Shown here: positions 5,557 through 12,522 of the stretch, piece by piece
Numbering within the stretch: position 1 is the first letter of the stretch
Layout: each line of letters starts with the position of its first letter
Source: a virus
Virus record (IMG/VR): IMGVR_UViG_3300037493_002298
Coordinates: 1 to 32,232 of that record
DNA length: 32,232 nucleotides
Reading direction: 5' to 3' (one strand)
Program-made: the position numbers and the translations under genes
The notes under the pieces: generated by a model
Databases searched by the model: none
Told to the model about the DNA's origin: nothing
Seen by the model: the letters and a program-made list of their open reading frames with translations, nothing else

Positions 5557-8500
5557 CCACCACCATCGTCATTCGCCAGAACGTAGGCGTGACGGTGACG
5601 CGTGATGCAGCTGCGGTCACGGTGCAGCCGCGCACGGTCACGATCAGGCTTGCGCGTCGTGGCCCGCAGGGTCCGCCCGGTCCTGGTGGTGGTGGCGGGT
5701 CGTCGTGGGTCGTGGACTACTTCGGGGCGTTCGGCCCGTTCTACGACGTGGCGGTACCGGCCGGAGTGTTCGGGCCGCTTGCCTGGGGACCGGACTTCTT
5801 CTTGTACCAGACGCCTTCCGGCGAGTACCTGACTGCGCAGGCTGCGGCCGTTGAGACCATCGGGTGCGCCGACTATCGGGACGCGCTCGGTAACTCGGTG
5901 CCAGCTAACGAGCGCATCTGGACGCTCACTGGCGGCGTGTGGCTCATCGACGTGGTGCAGCCGCAGCCCGGTCAGCCCATCGTGCTCGCCGACTGGACTG
6001 CGTTCGGGCAGTGGGCACTCGGCGTCACCATGATCCTGACGGGCGATGGCCGGATGGAGGAGATCAACCTCCAGCATGACCGGGCGGCGTTCGCCCATAC
6101 GACCGGACTCGTGTTCGCTGCCGCTAACGGCTATGACGGCGACCTGGGCGGCGTGCCTGTCGGCACTGTGTTCGTCGATGCAACGGCCGGGCCTGTGGTC
6201 CGAACGCTGGATGCCACTCCTTATCCGGGTCGGGAGGTCGTGTACGTCAAGACGGACGGCACGGCGAACACTGTCTCGGTCGCTCCGTCGCCTGGTCAGA
6301 GCATCTTGGGTCCGGCCGACCCGGTGGTGCTGACTGCCGCCTGGCAGGTCGCACGCCTCGTGTTCGACGGCACAGATTGGGTCACCGTTACGACAGCGGG
6401 ACCCGCTGGCCCTGCCGGGCCACCGGGGACGGCTGCCACCATCACAGTCGGTACCACTACGACTCTGACGGCTGGTGACCCGGCGACGGTTGCGAACTCG
6501 GGTACGTCCTCCGCAGCTGTGTTCGACTTCGGTATCCCAGAGGGACCGCAGGGCGACAAGGGTGATCCGGGAGATCCGGGAGCGCCTGGCGCAGCTGCGA
6601 CCGTGGATGCCGGAACCACCACGACGCTCGCCGCAGGCAGTCCGGCAACCGTTACCAACTCGGGCAGCACGTCGGCCGCAGTGTTCGACTTCGGCATTCC
6701 AGAAGGACCACAGGGTGATCCGGGCGACCCTGGCGCTCCGGGTACCGCAGCGACAATCGCTGCGGGTACCGCCACGGCAGTCCCCTACGGGGATCCGCCC
6801 ACGGTGACGAATAGTGGCACGTCGTCGGCTGCAATCTTTGACTTCGAGATTCCGCAGGGCGAGCAGGGCGATCCGGGTCCACCTGGTCCGGGCGTGGACG
6901 TGTCGGACGCTACGAAGGAGCCGATTGGCCACACGGACAAGACCGAGAGTGTCATCTCATTTGACAACGGCAGCCGCACCTTCACCATCGCTCCGGTCGG
7001 TTCAACCTACGAAGTCTGGTGCGCTGGCACGAAGTACGACCTGACGACGCAATCGGTGACAATCCCGAATACGACGGGCCTCTACTACCTGTCGTTCACG
7101 GCGGGCGTGCTGGGCTACTCGACGACCTACTTCGTCTGGAACGTGCAGACTCCCACGGCCTACGTCTACTGGAACCAGAGCACAGGGAAAGCCGAATTCT
7201 TTGCCGACGAGCGGCACGGCGTCACGCTGGATTGGGCGACTCACGAGTACCTGCACCGCACCAGAGGTGCAGCTTTCGCGACGGGCTTCAGTCTGTCGGG
7301 CTACACATTGAGCGGCACAGGCGCTAACGACGCAGACGCAGAAATGGCGCTGTCTGGCGGCACCTTCTTTGACGAGGATCTTCAGGTTGACGTCGTGTCG
7401 TCGGCTACGCCGACGCCGAACACATGGGAACAGAACCTGGCCCTGCCGATGCAGGTCCCGACGTTCTATCTGTCCGGCACTGCCTGGCGGGCCGATGCGG
7501 CGACGAACTTCCCACTCAAGACGGGCGTGCAGCGGGCGCAATACAACGTCCTGTCAGGCGGTTCGTGGACGACAGCTGATGCAGGAAATAGCGATTACGT
7601 CATTAGCTGGTTGGCGGCAACTAACAACCTGACCAATCCGGTTCTCACCATCTTGGGTCAGGCGTCATACACATCGCTTCCAGCTGCCAGGAACGCATCC
7701 TGGGATTCGCTGGTGCTTACGAACTTTCCGGTCTTTGAGTTCCGGCCGCTCTACAAGCTGATCTTCCAGACCCGAACTAGCTACGCGAACACTCCTCATT
7801 CGCGCCTGGCCGACATTCAGGACCTTCGTGGTGGTGCCAGCGTCGGTTCCGGCAGTGTGGTGTCCGATCACGGACTGCTGAATGGGCTGGCCGATGACGA
7901 TCACGTTCAGTACGCACTGGCCGACGGGTCTCGCGGATCGTTCGCCGCTCTAACTCACGCTCTTACGCACGCCTCGGCGGGTAGCGACCCGGTCGCTCTG
8001 GACACTACGCAAGTCACGTCAGGCGTGTTCACGTCGGCTCGCCTGGCGAGGCCAATTGGTGCAACCGGGTCGCAGCTCTCGGGCGGTGCTACGGGCGGGC
8101 AGGCGCTCGTCCCTACGGCTTCGTCGGCGGCGACACAGTCAGTCGCCCTGGGCAGCTTGCTTCTGGCTCAGACTGACCGGTCAGGTCTGGTGAATGTGCT
8201 GGGCGTGTGGGTCACTGCAACCTCGCTGACTGCTGGGCAGTCGGTCCTGATCGCGGCGTACAACGCATCGGCGACGACCGGGCTACCGACGACGCTTGCC
8301 TGGTCGCAGGCAGTCACGGTCGGTACCACTACGAACTTCGTCGCGCAGACCGGCCTGAGCCTCACGGTTCCGGCAGGCGCGTGGATCGGCATTCAGAACC
8401 CGAGTACGAATGCCGGAACGGTCACGTTCACGGGTGCGCAGCCTACGATCGGCGGGTTGTTCCTGGGCGGGCTGAGCCGCTTCTGCCTCGCTGCCAGCTC

Positions 8501-8615
8501 GCAGGGTGCTACCGCTGCACTGGACGTGTCGGCCTACACATACTCGACCTCGGGTGGCGCAACGACGTTCGGAACTCAGCAGACTGCTCCGCAGATCATC
8601 GGCAGGCTTACATGA
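5553..8615 (+). CDS. tail fibre with collagen-like Gly-X-Y repeats
   Basis: A 1020-residue structural protein. A short Gly-X-Y/poly-Gly patch (GPQGPPGPGGGGG) lies near residues 37-49. A globular segment with baseplate-like WTAFGQW and VVDYFGAFGPF strands follows. A collagen-like run begins at residue 283 (GPAGPAGPPG), then three tandem modules of about 51-54 residues, each ending in FDFGIPEGPQGD-type Gly-X-Y blocks (about 295-449). The distal part contains LLNGLADDDHVQYALADG, a short motif common in phage fibres near trimerisation regions, and a beta-rich, Ser/Thr/Ala-rich C terminus likely to be the receptor-binding tip. It is trimeric by analogy with other collagen-like fibres. Encoding it beside the endolysin, far from the tail genes, implies a late-expressed host-contact module. 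Confidence 0.85.
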   Translation: MTTTIVIRQNVGVTVTRDAAAVTVQPRTVTIRLARRGPQGPPGPGGGGGSSWVVDYFGAFGPFYDVAVPAGVFGPLAWGPDFFLYQTPSGEYLTAQAAAVETIGCADYRDALGNSVPANERIWTLTGGVWLIDVVQPQPGQPIVLADWTAFGQWALGVTMILTGDGRMEEINLQHDRAAFAHTTGLVFAAANGYDGDLGGVPVGTVFVDATAGPVVRTLDATPYPGREVVYVKTDGTANTVSVAPSPGQSILGPADPVVLTAAWQVARLVFDGTDWVTVTTAGPAGPAGPPGTAATITVGTTTTLTAGDPATVANSGTSSAAVFDFGIPEGPQGDKGDPGDPGAPGAAATVDAGTTTTLAAGSPATVTNSGSTSAAVFDFGIPEGPQGDPGDPGAPGTAATIAAGTATAVPYGDPPTVTNSGTSSAAIFDFEIPQGEQGDPGPPGPGVDVSDATKEPIGHTDKTESVISFDNGSRTFTIAPVGSTYEVWCAGTKYDLTTQSVTIPNTTGLYYLSFTAGVLGYSTTYFVWNVQTPTAYVYWNQSTGKAEFFADERHGVTLDWATHEYLHRTRGAAFATGFSLSGYTLSGTGANDADAEMALSGGTFFDEDLQVDVVSSATPTPNTWEQNLALPMQVPTFYLSGTAWRADAATNFPLKTGVQRAQYNVLSGGSWTTADAGNSDYVISWLAATNNLTNPVLTILGQASYTSLPAARNASWDSLVLTNFPVFEFRPLYKLIFQTRTSYANTPHSRLADIQDLRGGASVGSGSVVSDHGLLNGLADDDHVQYALADGSRGSFAALTHALTHASAGSDPVALDTTQVTSGVFTSARLARPIGATGSQLSGGATGGQALVPTASSAATQSVALGSLLLAQTDRSGLVNVLGVWVTATSLTAGQSVLIAAYNASATTGLPTTLAWSQAVTVGTTTNFVAQTGLSLTVPAGAWIGIQNPSTNAGTVTFTGAQPTIGGLFLGGLSRFCLAASSQGATAALDVSAYTYSTSGGATTFGTQQTAPQIIGRLT
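6435..6899 (+). repeat. three tandem fibre modules (162, 153 and about 150 bp)
   Basis: Copies begin near 6435, 6597 and 6750. Each encodes a segment A-T-(I/V)-x-x-G-T-x-T, then P-x-T-V-x-N-S-G, then FDF-x-IP and a Gly-X-Y tail. The second copy lost one Gly-X-Y triplet relative to the first. The third has diverged, with IPQGEQGD instead of IPEGPQGD. This arrangement can shorten or lengthen the fibre by recombination. Confidence 0.85.
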
Positions 8616-8908
8616 CGCGCATCGGTACCGAATACGGCCCTGGCGGGCAGCTTGCCCGGACGGTGGACGACAACGAGGACGGCACCGTCACTGTCACTGT
8701 CTACGACCTGGCAGGCGTACCCGCAGACACCGAGTTAGTCATGGTGGAGCCACCGTTGCCGCAGCCCTTGGACCATGCGGGCGCTCTGGCGGCGCTGCTC
8801 GCCTGCCTGGCAGTCATACCCGTCGAGGATGCTGCGAACGCAGTAGGCGTCACGCCTGCCGCCCTAGAGGCCGAGGTGCTCGCCTGGGAAGTCGCTGCGG
8901 CCGGGTAG
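8612..8908 (+). CDS. hypothetical protein following the fibre
   Basis: A 98-residue protein whose ATG overlaps the fibre stop (ATGA). The first half is beta-like (TVDDNEDGTVTVTVYDLAGVPADTELVMVEP). The second is a helical Ala-rich segment, AGALAALLACLAVIPVEDAANAVGVTPAALEAEVLAW, resembling a short amphipathic helical hairpin. It may be a fibre chaperone or adhesion accessory, as small genes after fibres often are. I do not recognise a family. Its stop faces the leftward operon just six bases away. Confidence 0.65.
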   Translation: MTRIGTEYGPGGQLARTVDDNEDGTVTVTVYDLAGVPADTELVMVEPPLPQPLDHAGALAALLACLAVIPVEDAANAVGVTPAALEAEVLAWEVAAAG

Positions 8909-8914
8909 CGGCCG
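8898..8914. terminator. candidate bidirectional terminator between convergent genes
   Basis: CGGCCG (8898-8903) and CGGCCG (8909-8914) can pair around a 5-nt loop that contains the stop codon of the rightward gene. It lies exactly between two converging genes with no other space for termination. The stem is short and no T-run follows on either strand. Confidence 0.3.
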
Positions 8915-9106
8915 TTAGGTCGCGTGTCCGTTGTGGGCGTACACAGCGGAGATGTCGCACGTTCCGTGAGCGTGGTCCTCGGACCAGCACCAGCCGCAGC
9001 CGCCAGACTTCTTGAAGGTTGCCGAGATGTGCCGGGCTGCCCGCTCCCGTTCACGGTCGTTCGTGAGCAGCTGCCACGTCCGAATCATGTCGGCCAGCTC
9101 AGGCAC
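8915..9106 (-). CDS. small Cys-rich protein, last gene of the leftward operon
   Basis: About 63 residues from GTG 9106, which overlaps the stop of the upstream gene by eight bases. A longer frame begins at 9199 but would run deep into that gene. The sequence has a helical first half (ELADMIRTWQLL, DRERERAARHI) and a compact metal-site candidate, GCGWCWSEDHAHGTC, with C-x2-C, His and Cys. It is probably a small zinc-binding protein that may contact nucleic acid or a host factor. No family recognised. Confidence 0.6.
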   Translation of the reverse strand: MPELADMIRTWQLLTNDRERERAARHISATFKKSGGCGWCWSEDHAHGTCDISAVYAHNGHAT

Positions 9107-9341
9107 CCGTAACCTCGACTCGTCGCGATTCCAGGCGCCACCCTGGGCGGCTGCGCATCGCTGCACGGGCTTCGTAGAGCGTGTCGTAGACCAGCTCATC
9201 GGCGCTCTCCTCGGGCGGTGGCGCTACGAAGAACCGGACCTTCGTCCGTAGCCGCTGCCCGGTGCGAATGGTGCTGTCGCCAGCTGCGCCGGTTGTGGTG
9301 CGGGCTACGAGGTTGGAGCTGCGGCCGCAATTGCAGCCCAT
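9099..9341 (-). CDS. MGCNCG small protein, paralogue 2
   Basis: About 80 residues from ATG 9341, which shares one base with the upstream stop (TGATG). It begins MGCNCGRSSN and continues with a basic beta segment and DTLYEARAAMRSRPGWRLESRRVEV. The neighbouring gene starts MGCNCGKKAK and has the aligned segment RTLYDARAAARQ...GWQVEGRRIEV, so the two are tandem duplicates. The Cys pair could bind metal. Short MGCNCG proteins recur in actinophages with no settled function. A start further upstream at 9479 is rejected because it would overlap the paralogue and lose the conserved first residues. Confidence 0.75.
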   Translation of the reverse strand: MGCNCGRSSNLVARTTTGAAGDSTIRTGQRLRTKVRFFVAPPPEESADELVYDTLYEARAAMRSRPGWRLESRRVEVTGA

Positions 9342-9565
9342 CAGTCCACGACCTCGATGCGGCGTCCTTCGACTTGCCACCCTGGGCCGGTGCCCTGACG
9401 GGCTGCTGCACGGGCGTCGTAGAGGGTGCGGTGCATGGACTCGGCCTCGGTGCTGCCTGGCGGCGGTACGGCGAACCACCGCACGTCACCCGTCTTGATG
9501 GCGGGTGCGCTGGCCGGAATCTGACTCCGGCGCACCTTCGCCTTCTTGCCGCAATTGCATCCCAT
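9341..9565 (-). CDS. MGCNCG small protein, paralogue 1
   Basis: A 74-residue protein starting MGCNCGKKAKVRR, then an Ala/Pro linker, RWFAVPPPGS, and a C-terminal alpha-beta unit (LYDARAAARQ, GWQVEGRRIEV). It is paralogous to the next gene in the operon, which repeats the same layout including FVAPPP. Read leftward, a TACCCT hexamer lies six bases before the ATG and there is no Shine-Dalgarno site, suggesting its own leaderless promoter inside the operon. The predicted fold is small and soluble, perhaps metal-binding at the N terminus. Confidence 0.75.
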   Translation of the reverse strand: MGCNCGKKAKVRRSQIPASAPAIKTGDVRWFAVPPPGSTEAESMHRTLYDARAAARQGTGPGWQVEGRRIEVVD

Positions 9566-9577
9566 GACTTCAGGGTA
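9566..9577 (-). promoter_or_regulatory. candidate leaderless promoter (minus strand)
   Basis: On the minus strand the order is CGGG, TACCCT (9577-9572), six bases, then ATG 9565. The hexamer overlaps the palindrome GGGTACCC. The spacing equals that at other candidate leaderless starts in the window, and no ribosome-binding site is present. Confidence 0.45.
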
Positions 9578-9637
9578 CCCGGTGGACGTAACACGACCGG
9601 GAGCGCCTGCGGTGCGGACGGCGGGCTGCCTGGCGGG

Positions 9638-10171
9638 TCAGTCGCCGGACCAGCGGCGAACGTCGTCGGTGCGGCGCTCGTAGCCGCAGTGGACGCAGCT
9701 GTGGATCGTGGTCTTGCGGCCGGTGCCCATCACCGGGTCGAAGCTGCCCTCGGTACGGGTGGTCATCTGGTGCTGGCACTCGGCGGCGTACTCGGCTGCG
9801 GTGGTGCGGTAGGCATCGGCGAAGGTCATGCCGTCGTGGGCCATGTGCTGCCACAGTCGGCCGGTCTGCCGGATGCGCTGCTCACCTGCGGTGCTGTGCA
9901 GGCTCCAGAGGTGGTAGATGGTGCGCTGTGCGCTGTCGGCGTGGTGGCCACGGGCTTTCACCTCGGCGATGCCCGAGAGGGTGCCGTAGCGGTGCAGCTC
10001 TCCGGCGTCGTATGCCTGGCGCAGCTCGGCGTAGATGGCATCGGCGTCGGCCTCGGTCATGGACAGCAGTGTGTCCAGGTCGTAGGCGGGCAGTCCGTAC
10101 TCGTGGCGGGTGCCGCTCTTGGTGCGGTAGCTGCTGACGGGTACGAGGTGGCGGTAGGTGGTGGTCTGCAT
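9638..10171 (-). CDS. hypothetical protein with C-terminal zinc knuckle
   Basis: A 177-residue largely helical protein. It starts with a beta segment (TTYRHLVPVSSYRT), continues with EADADAIYAELRQAYDAGEL and several His-rich helices (HHADSAQRTIYHLWSLHSTAG, WQHMAHDGMTFADAYRTTAAEYAAECQHQ), and ends in HSCVHCGYERRTDDVRRW, a C-x2-C with nearby His that suggests a treble-clef or zinc-ribbon end. ATG 10171 follows AGGAAAG on the minus strand. It is the third gene of the leftward operon. No family recognised; nucleic-acid binding is only a guess. Confidence 0.75.
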   Translation of the reverse strand: MQTTTYRHLVPVSSYRTKSGTRHEYGLPAYDLDTLLSMTEADADAIYAELRQAYDAGELHRYGTLSGIAEVKARGHHADSAQRTIYHLWSLHSTAGEQRIRQTGRLWQHMAHDGMTFADAYRTTAAEYAAECQHQMTTRTEGSFDPVMGTGRKTTIHSCVHCGYERRTDDVRRWSGD

Positions 10172-10196
10172 GGTCTTTCCTGTCTGCTGGTGGTGG

Positions 10197-10451
10197 TCAG
10201 TGGGCGGTTGCGATGACGGTCAGGAGTGCTGCCTGGCGGGTTGCGGCGTAGAGCACGGCTCCGTCTCGGAGGGTGATCGTGTAGCGGGCGTCGGCGTCGC
10301 TCCATGCCAGTGTGGCGAGGTGGTGGTTCTTCCAGTCGGTGGTGCGCTGGTGGACGCGTAGGCCGTCGGCTGCCGGGTTCACCCGGATGCGGTCTGCGAT
10401 GTAGCGGTCCAGGCGGCGGGCGGCGTGGAAGGTGGCGTCGGGCTGGTTCAT
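10197..10451 (-). CDS. hypothetical small protein
   Basis: An 84-residue protein beginning MNQPDATFHAARRLDRYIADRI, a helical start, followed by strands (LATLAWSDADARYTITLRDGAVLYAATRQAALLTVI). The helix then beta-meander pattern suggests a small alpha-beta domain. ATG 10451 follows AGGGAG on the minus strand. It is flanked by co-oriented genes with 25-30 bp gaps, so it is part of one transcript. Function unknown. Confidence 0.7.
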   Translation of the reverse strand: MNQPDATFHAARRLDRYIADRIRVNPAADGLRVHQRTTDWKNHHLATLAWSDADARYTITLRDGAVLYAATRQAALLTVIATAH

Positions 10452-10480
10452 TGTGGTGGCTCCCTGGTTGGTGCAGCTGG

Positions 10481-10807
10481 TCAGCGGACGGTCTCAATGT
10501 GGTCCGGGTAGACCTCGAAGCGCATCATCACGGCGTCCTCTTTGCTCTCGGCAACGTCAAGTCCCCATCCGGTGCCGTGGATGTCCACAGTGTGGGCGGG
10601 CACGGTGCGCATCTGGCGCAGGTCCACGAACATTCGGCTCGCCTGGCCGTTGGACAGGATCACCTGCTCGCTGCGGGCGTGCGCAACGGCTTCGTCGAAG
10701 GTGGCGAAGTCCGGGCCGGGTCCGTAGTGGCCGGGGACGTTCCAGCGGGTGGTGCCCTCGATAACGGCCGGGCGGGTGGTCTGGTTGGTGGTGGTTGTGG
10801 TGTCCAT
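10481..10807 (-). CDS. hypothetical protein, first gene of the leftward operon
   Basis: A 108-residue protein starting MDTTTTTNQTTRP, a Thr-rich tail, then an alpha-beta domain: FATFDEAVAHARSE, VILSNGQASRMFVDLRQM, TVDIHGTGWGLDVAESKEDAVMMRFEVYPDHIETVR. A much longer frame continues upstream into the divergent region. ATG 10807 is preferred because TACACT lies six bases upstream (10819-10814) with TTGCAC (10844-10839) as a possible -35, and because the upstream frame lacks a start signal. It leads the leftward operon. No family identified. Confidence 0.7.
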   Translation of the reverse strand: MDTTTTTNQTTRPAVIEGTTRWNVPGHYGPGPDFATFDEAVAHARSEQVILSNGQASRMFVDLRQMRTVPAHTVDIHGTGWGLDVAESKEDAVMMRFEVYPDHIETVR

Positions 10808-10844
10808 GCGTTGAGTGTAGCACGATGCGCGACAGAGTGTGCAA
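10808..10844 (-). promoter_or_regulatory. promoter of the leftward operon (leaderless)
   Basis: On the minus strand TTGCAC (10844-10839), a 19-bp spacer and TACACT (10819-10814) are followed by six bases and ATG 10807. This is the best -35/-10 pair among the candidate leaderless promoters, though the spacer is long. Confidence 0.5.
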
Positions 10845-10926
10845 GAGGGTAGACAGAATTCTTTGAGCGCAGCCTGCCGCACGCCTGTGACACGGCCCGA
10901 GCGCAGGCAGCGGCGACGATTGAAGG

Positions 10927-11235
10927 GTGCAGCTGCCCACGACAACCCGAGGCACCGTGACCCGCCTGGCCGTGGCGCGTGCAGCCCGAGGAATGACCTG
11001 CGCCGACCTGGGCAACGCAATGGGCACCACGGCAAGTCAGGTGAGTTGCTGGGAGCGCGGCCTGGGCGACCCGACGGTAGGGCAGTGGGCGGCGCTGGCG
11101 CTGCGCCTGGGCTGGCCCGTCGAGGAGTTGCGGCTGCCCGACCTGGCCGAGTCTGTTGGTTGGTCCCTGGCCGTTGCTGCCCACAACCGCATCGTGAAAG
11201 GAGTGCGTACTGCTGCCAAGAAACATGACCTCTAA
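10927..11235 (+). CDS. XRE-type helix-turn-helix regulator
   Basis: A 102-residue DNA-binding protein of the Cro/C1 type. The HTH runs from about residue 13 to 65: LAVARAARGMTCADLGNAMGTTASQVSCWERGLGDPTVGQWAALALRLGWP is a textbook sequence of five helices, with TASQVSCWERG as recognition helix and turn. The C-terminal part is basic (NRIVKGVRTAAKKHDL). It starts at GTG 10927, with GACGAT six bases upstream and no separated Shine-Dalgarno, so it may be translated from a leaderless mRNA. Its position opposite the leftward operon, sharing the intergenic region 10808-10926, suggests it regulates one or both promoters. Confidence 0.8.
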   Translation: MQLPTTTRGTVTRLAVARAARGMTCADLGNAMGTTASQVSCWERGLGDPTVGQWAALALRLGWPVEELRLPDLAESVGWSLAVAAHNRIVKGVRTAAKKHDL

Positions 11236-11244
11236 TGTTGCGCA

Positions 11245-11311
11245 CCGTGCGACAGGTAGGTAGTTTCTCGTCACGGGCTTCACGGCCCTACCACCACGGC
11301 GTGTCGCACGG
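11245..11311. repeat. inverted repeat, candidate operator region
   Basis: CCGTGCGAC (11245-11253) and GTCGCACGG (11303-11311) are exact inverted 9-mers 49 bp apart, in the gap between two HTH genes. The arms extend imperfectly outward. TAGTTT (11261-11266) and TACCGT (11318-11323) nearby fit the -10 pattern. DNA looping by a regulator or an mRNA stem are both possible. Confidence 0.35.
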
Positions 11312-11338
11312 CACGCCTACCGTTACCGAGGGGAAAGC

Positions 11339-11401
11339 ATGGACACGAAACACAGCAACAGACCAGCCGCAGGCACCGACCGACAGGCGGTGACCCGATG
11401 A
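11339..11401 (+). CDS. 20-codon leader ORF coupled to the second HTH gene
   Basis: ATG 11339 follows GAGGGGAAAGC, one of the best ribosome-binding sites in the window. It opens a frame of 20 codons (MDTKHSNRPAAGTDRQAVTR) whose stop overlaps the next start as ATGA (11398-11401). The gene behind it has only a weak site of its own. The peptide may matter only as a translational-coupling leader. It is too short to judge by composition. Confidence 0.45.
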   Translation: MDTKHSNRPAAGTDRQAVTR

Positions 11402-11742
11402 GCGTGCAGGCTGCACTACCACTAGACCCGCTGCGCAAGCTGGCCGAACTGAAGGCCGACCTCCACGCCGAGGACGGCCGTGGCGGCTTCACCGAACGAC
11501 TGTTCGCCGAGATGCTGGGCACCACAGCGATGAGCCTGAACCGCTGGTCCAAGACCGGGATGGTGCCCTGGGCCAGCGCCGACGAGTGCGCCGTAGCCCT
11601 GGGCCTGCACCCTGCCCTCGTATGGGGCGACCTGTGGTGGAACGTGAAGGGCGACTTCGACAAGCTGGCCGCAGCCGCCGAGCGCGACCTGGCCCGCTAC
11701 GAGGTGGACGAACGTACCGCCGAGGCGACCGAGAACGCATGA
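11398..11742 (+). CDS. helix-turn-helix DNA-binding protein
   Basis: A 114-residue protein. TERLFAEMLGTTAMSLNRWSKTGMVPWASADECAVALGLHPALVWGDLWW (about residues 31-81) forms an HTH followed by the GxxPW-x-xAD-x-x-A-x-x-LG-x-HP-x-x-(V/I)WG pattern common in small actinobacterial and phage HTH proteins of excise/MerR-like or XRE-like annotation. The N-terminal helix (PLRKLAELKADLH) and the C-terminal acidic-basic helix may dimerise. It lies 160 bp after another HTH gene and is coupled to a mini-ORF. It is probably a transcriptional regulator of this operon; an excisionase-like role cannot be excluded, but no integrase is visible. Confidence 0.7.
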   Translation: MSVQAALPLDPLRKLAELKADLHAEDGRGGFTERLFAEMLGTTAMSLNRWSKTGMVPWASADECAVALGLHPALVWGDLWWNVKGDFDKLAAAAERDLARYEVDERTAEATENA

Positions 11743-11814
11743 CGGCAGCCGCCGAGATTGTGAACCCTGGACCGTATGGTGCAGGCAACCGACTAGAGCG
11801 TGGAGCGTGCGACT

Positions 11815-12522
11815 ATGCCAGCAATCAGTGAGACCTACGCATCACCAGGACTGCGCCTGGGACTGCTGCTGGAGGACCATCCGACAGCGACCTACTCCTT
11901 CGACCTGGTGGCAGGTAAGGACATCGGCGTGCCAGACAGCTACGGCGGCGGCAAGAGCTTCTGCCTCTGCACCATCCACTTCGGTGCGGGACGTGCCGAC
12001 GTGACGGCCTGGAAACCTGTGCCGGACAAGGGCAACCCGGACGACTGGAACATCCTCTGCACCAAGACCCTCGGGCGTGCCCTGAAGCGTGCCGGGTACC
12101 CGGACGACCTGAAGGACCTGAAGGCGCTGGTGCTGTGGCGGCAGCGGGACGCCGAGATTGCTGCCATTCGTGGCGGCACGGCACAGGTCGCCATCGCCAG
12201 CGCGAACCAGATTGCGGCGCTGCCAGCGGCCGACCCGATGCAGGCGGCGCTAGACGAGGCAGCTGTGTCCGATGCCGAGGCGATTGGCGCTGACGAGGTG
12301 GACTACGACACGGGTGAGGTACTGGACGCTGCACCGCTAGAGCTGGACGCACAGGGTCAGGACGAGGCGCTACTCATCACCGAACTCGCTAACGGCCTGT
12401 CCGCAGCCGAGGGCAAGAGCTACGCAGCGTTCCTCAAGACCCTGGGCGCACCTGCGGACCCGTATGCGATGTCCGAGCAGGACCGCCACGACGTGCTCGC
12501 CTGGTTGGACCCGGCAGAGTGA
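11815..12522 (+). CDS. conserved hypothetical, DNA-metabolism operon
   Basis: A 235-residue protein. The N-terminal two thirds contain LRLGLLLEDHP, YSFDLVAGKDIGVPDSYGGGKSFCLCTIHFG and DDWNILCTKTLGRALKRAGYPDDLKDLKALVLWRQRDAEI. I associate the latter LCTK-LGRALKRAGYPDD-x-x-DLKAL stretch with a conserved actinophage protein found beside SSB and recombination genes, but I cannot name a biochemical role. The C-terminal third is acidic and Ala-rich. ATG 11815 is chosen with GGAG (11801-11804) upstream; GTG 11800 is in frame too. Position before HIRAN and SSB genes favours a recombination or replication accessory role. Confidence 0.65.
   Translation: MPAISETYASPGLRLGLLLEDHPTATYSFDLVAGKDIGVPDSYGGGKSFCLCTIHFGAGRADVTAWKPVPDKGNPDDWNILCTKTLGRALKRAGYPDDLKDLKALVLWRQRDAEIAAIRGGTAQVAIASANQIAALPAADPMQAALDEAAVSDAEAIGADEVDYDTGEVLDAAPLELDAQGQDEALLITELANGLSAAEGKSYAAFLKTLGAPADPYAMSEQDRHDVLAWLDPAE

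Noticed and set aside
5463-6932. A 489-codon minus-strand frame opposite the fibre gene.
   Set aside because: Its Arg- and Cys-rich repeats are the antisense image of the Gly-X-Y repeats in the fibre.
9196-9594. Long opposite-strand frames (for example 9218-10216 plus, 9196-9594 minus) across the leftward operon.
   Set aside because: They are shadows of the real minus-strand genes: they are compositionally skewed and lack start signals, while the minus genes show paralogy and proper starts.
11398-11742. Excisionase or integration module near the HTH genes.
   Set aside because: No integrase or attachment site was found, so a lysogeny module is not supported in this window.
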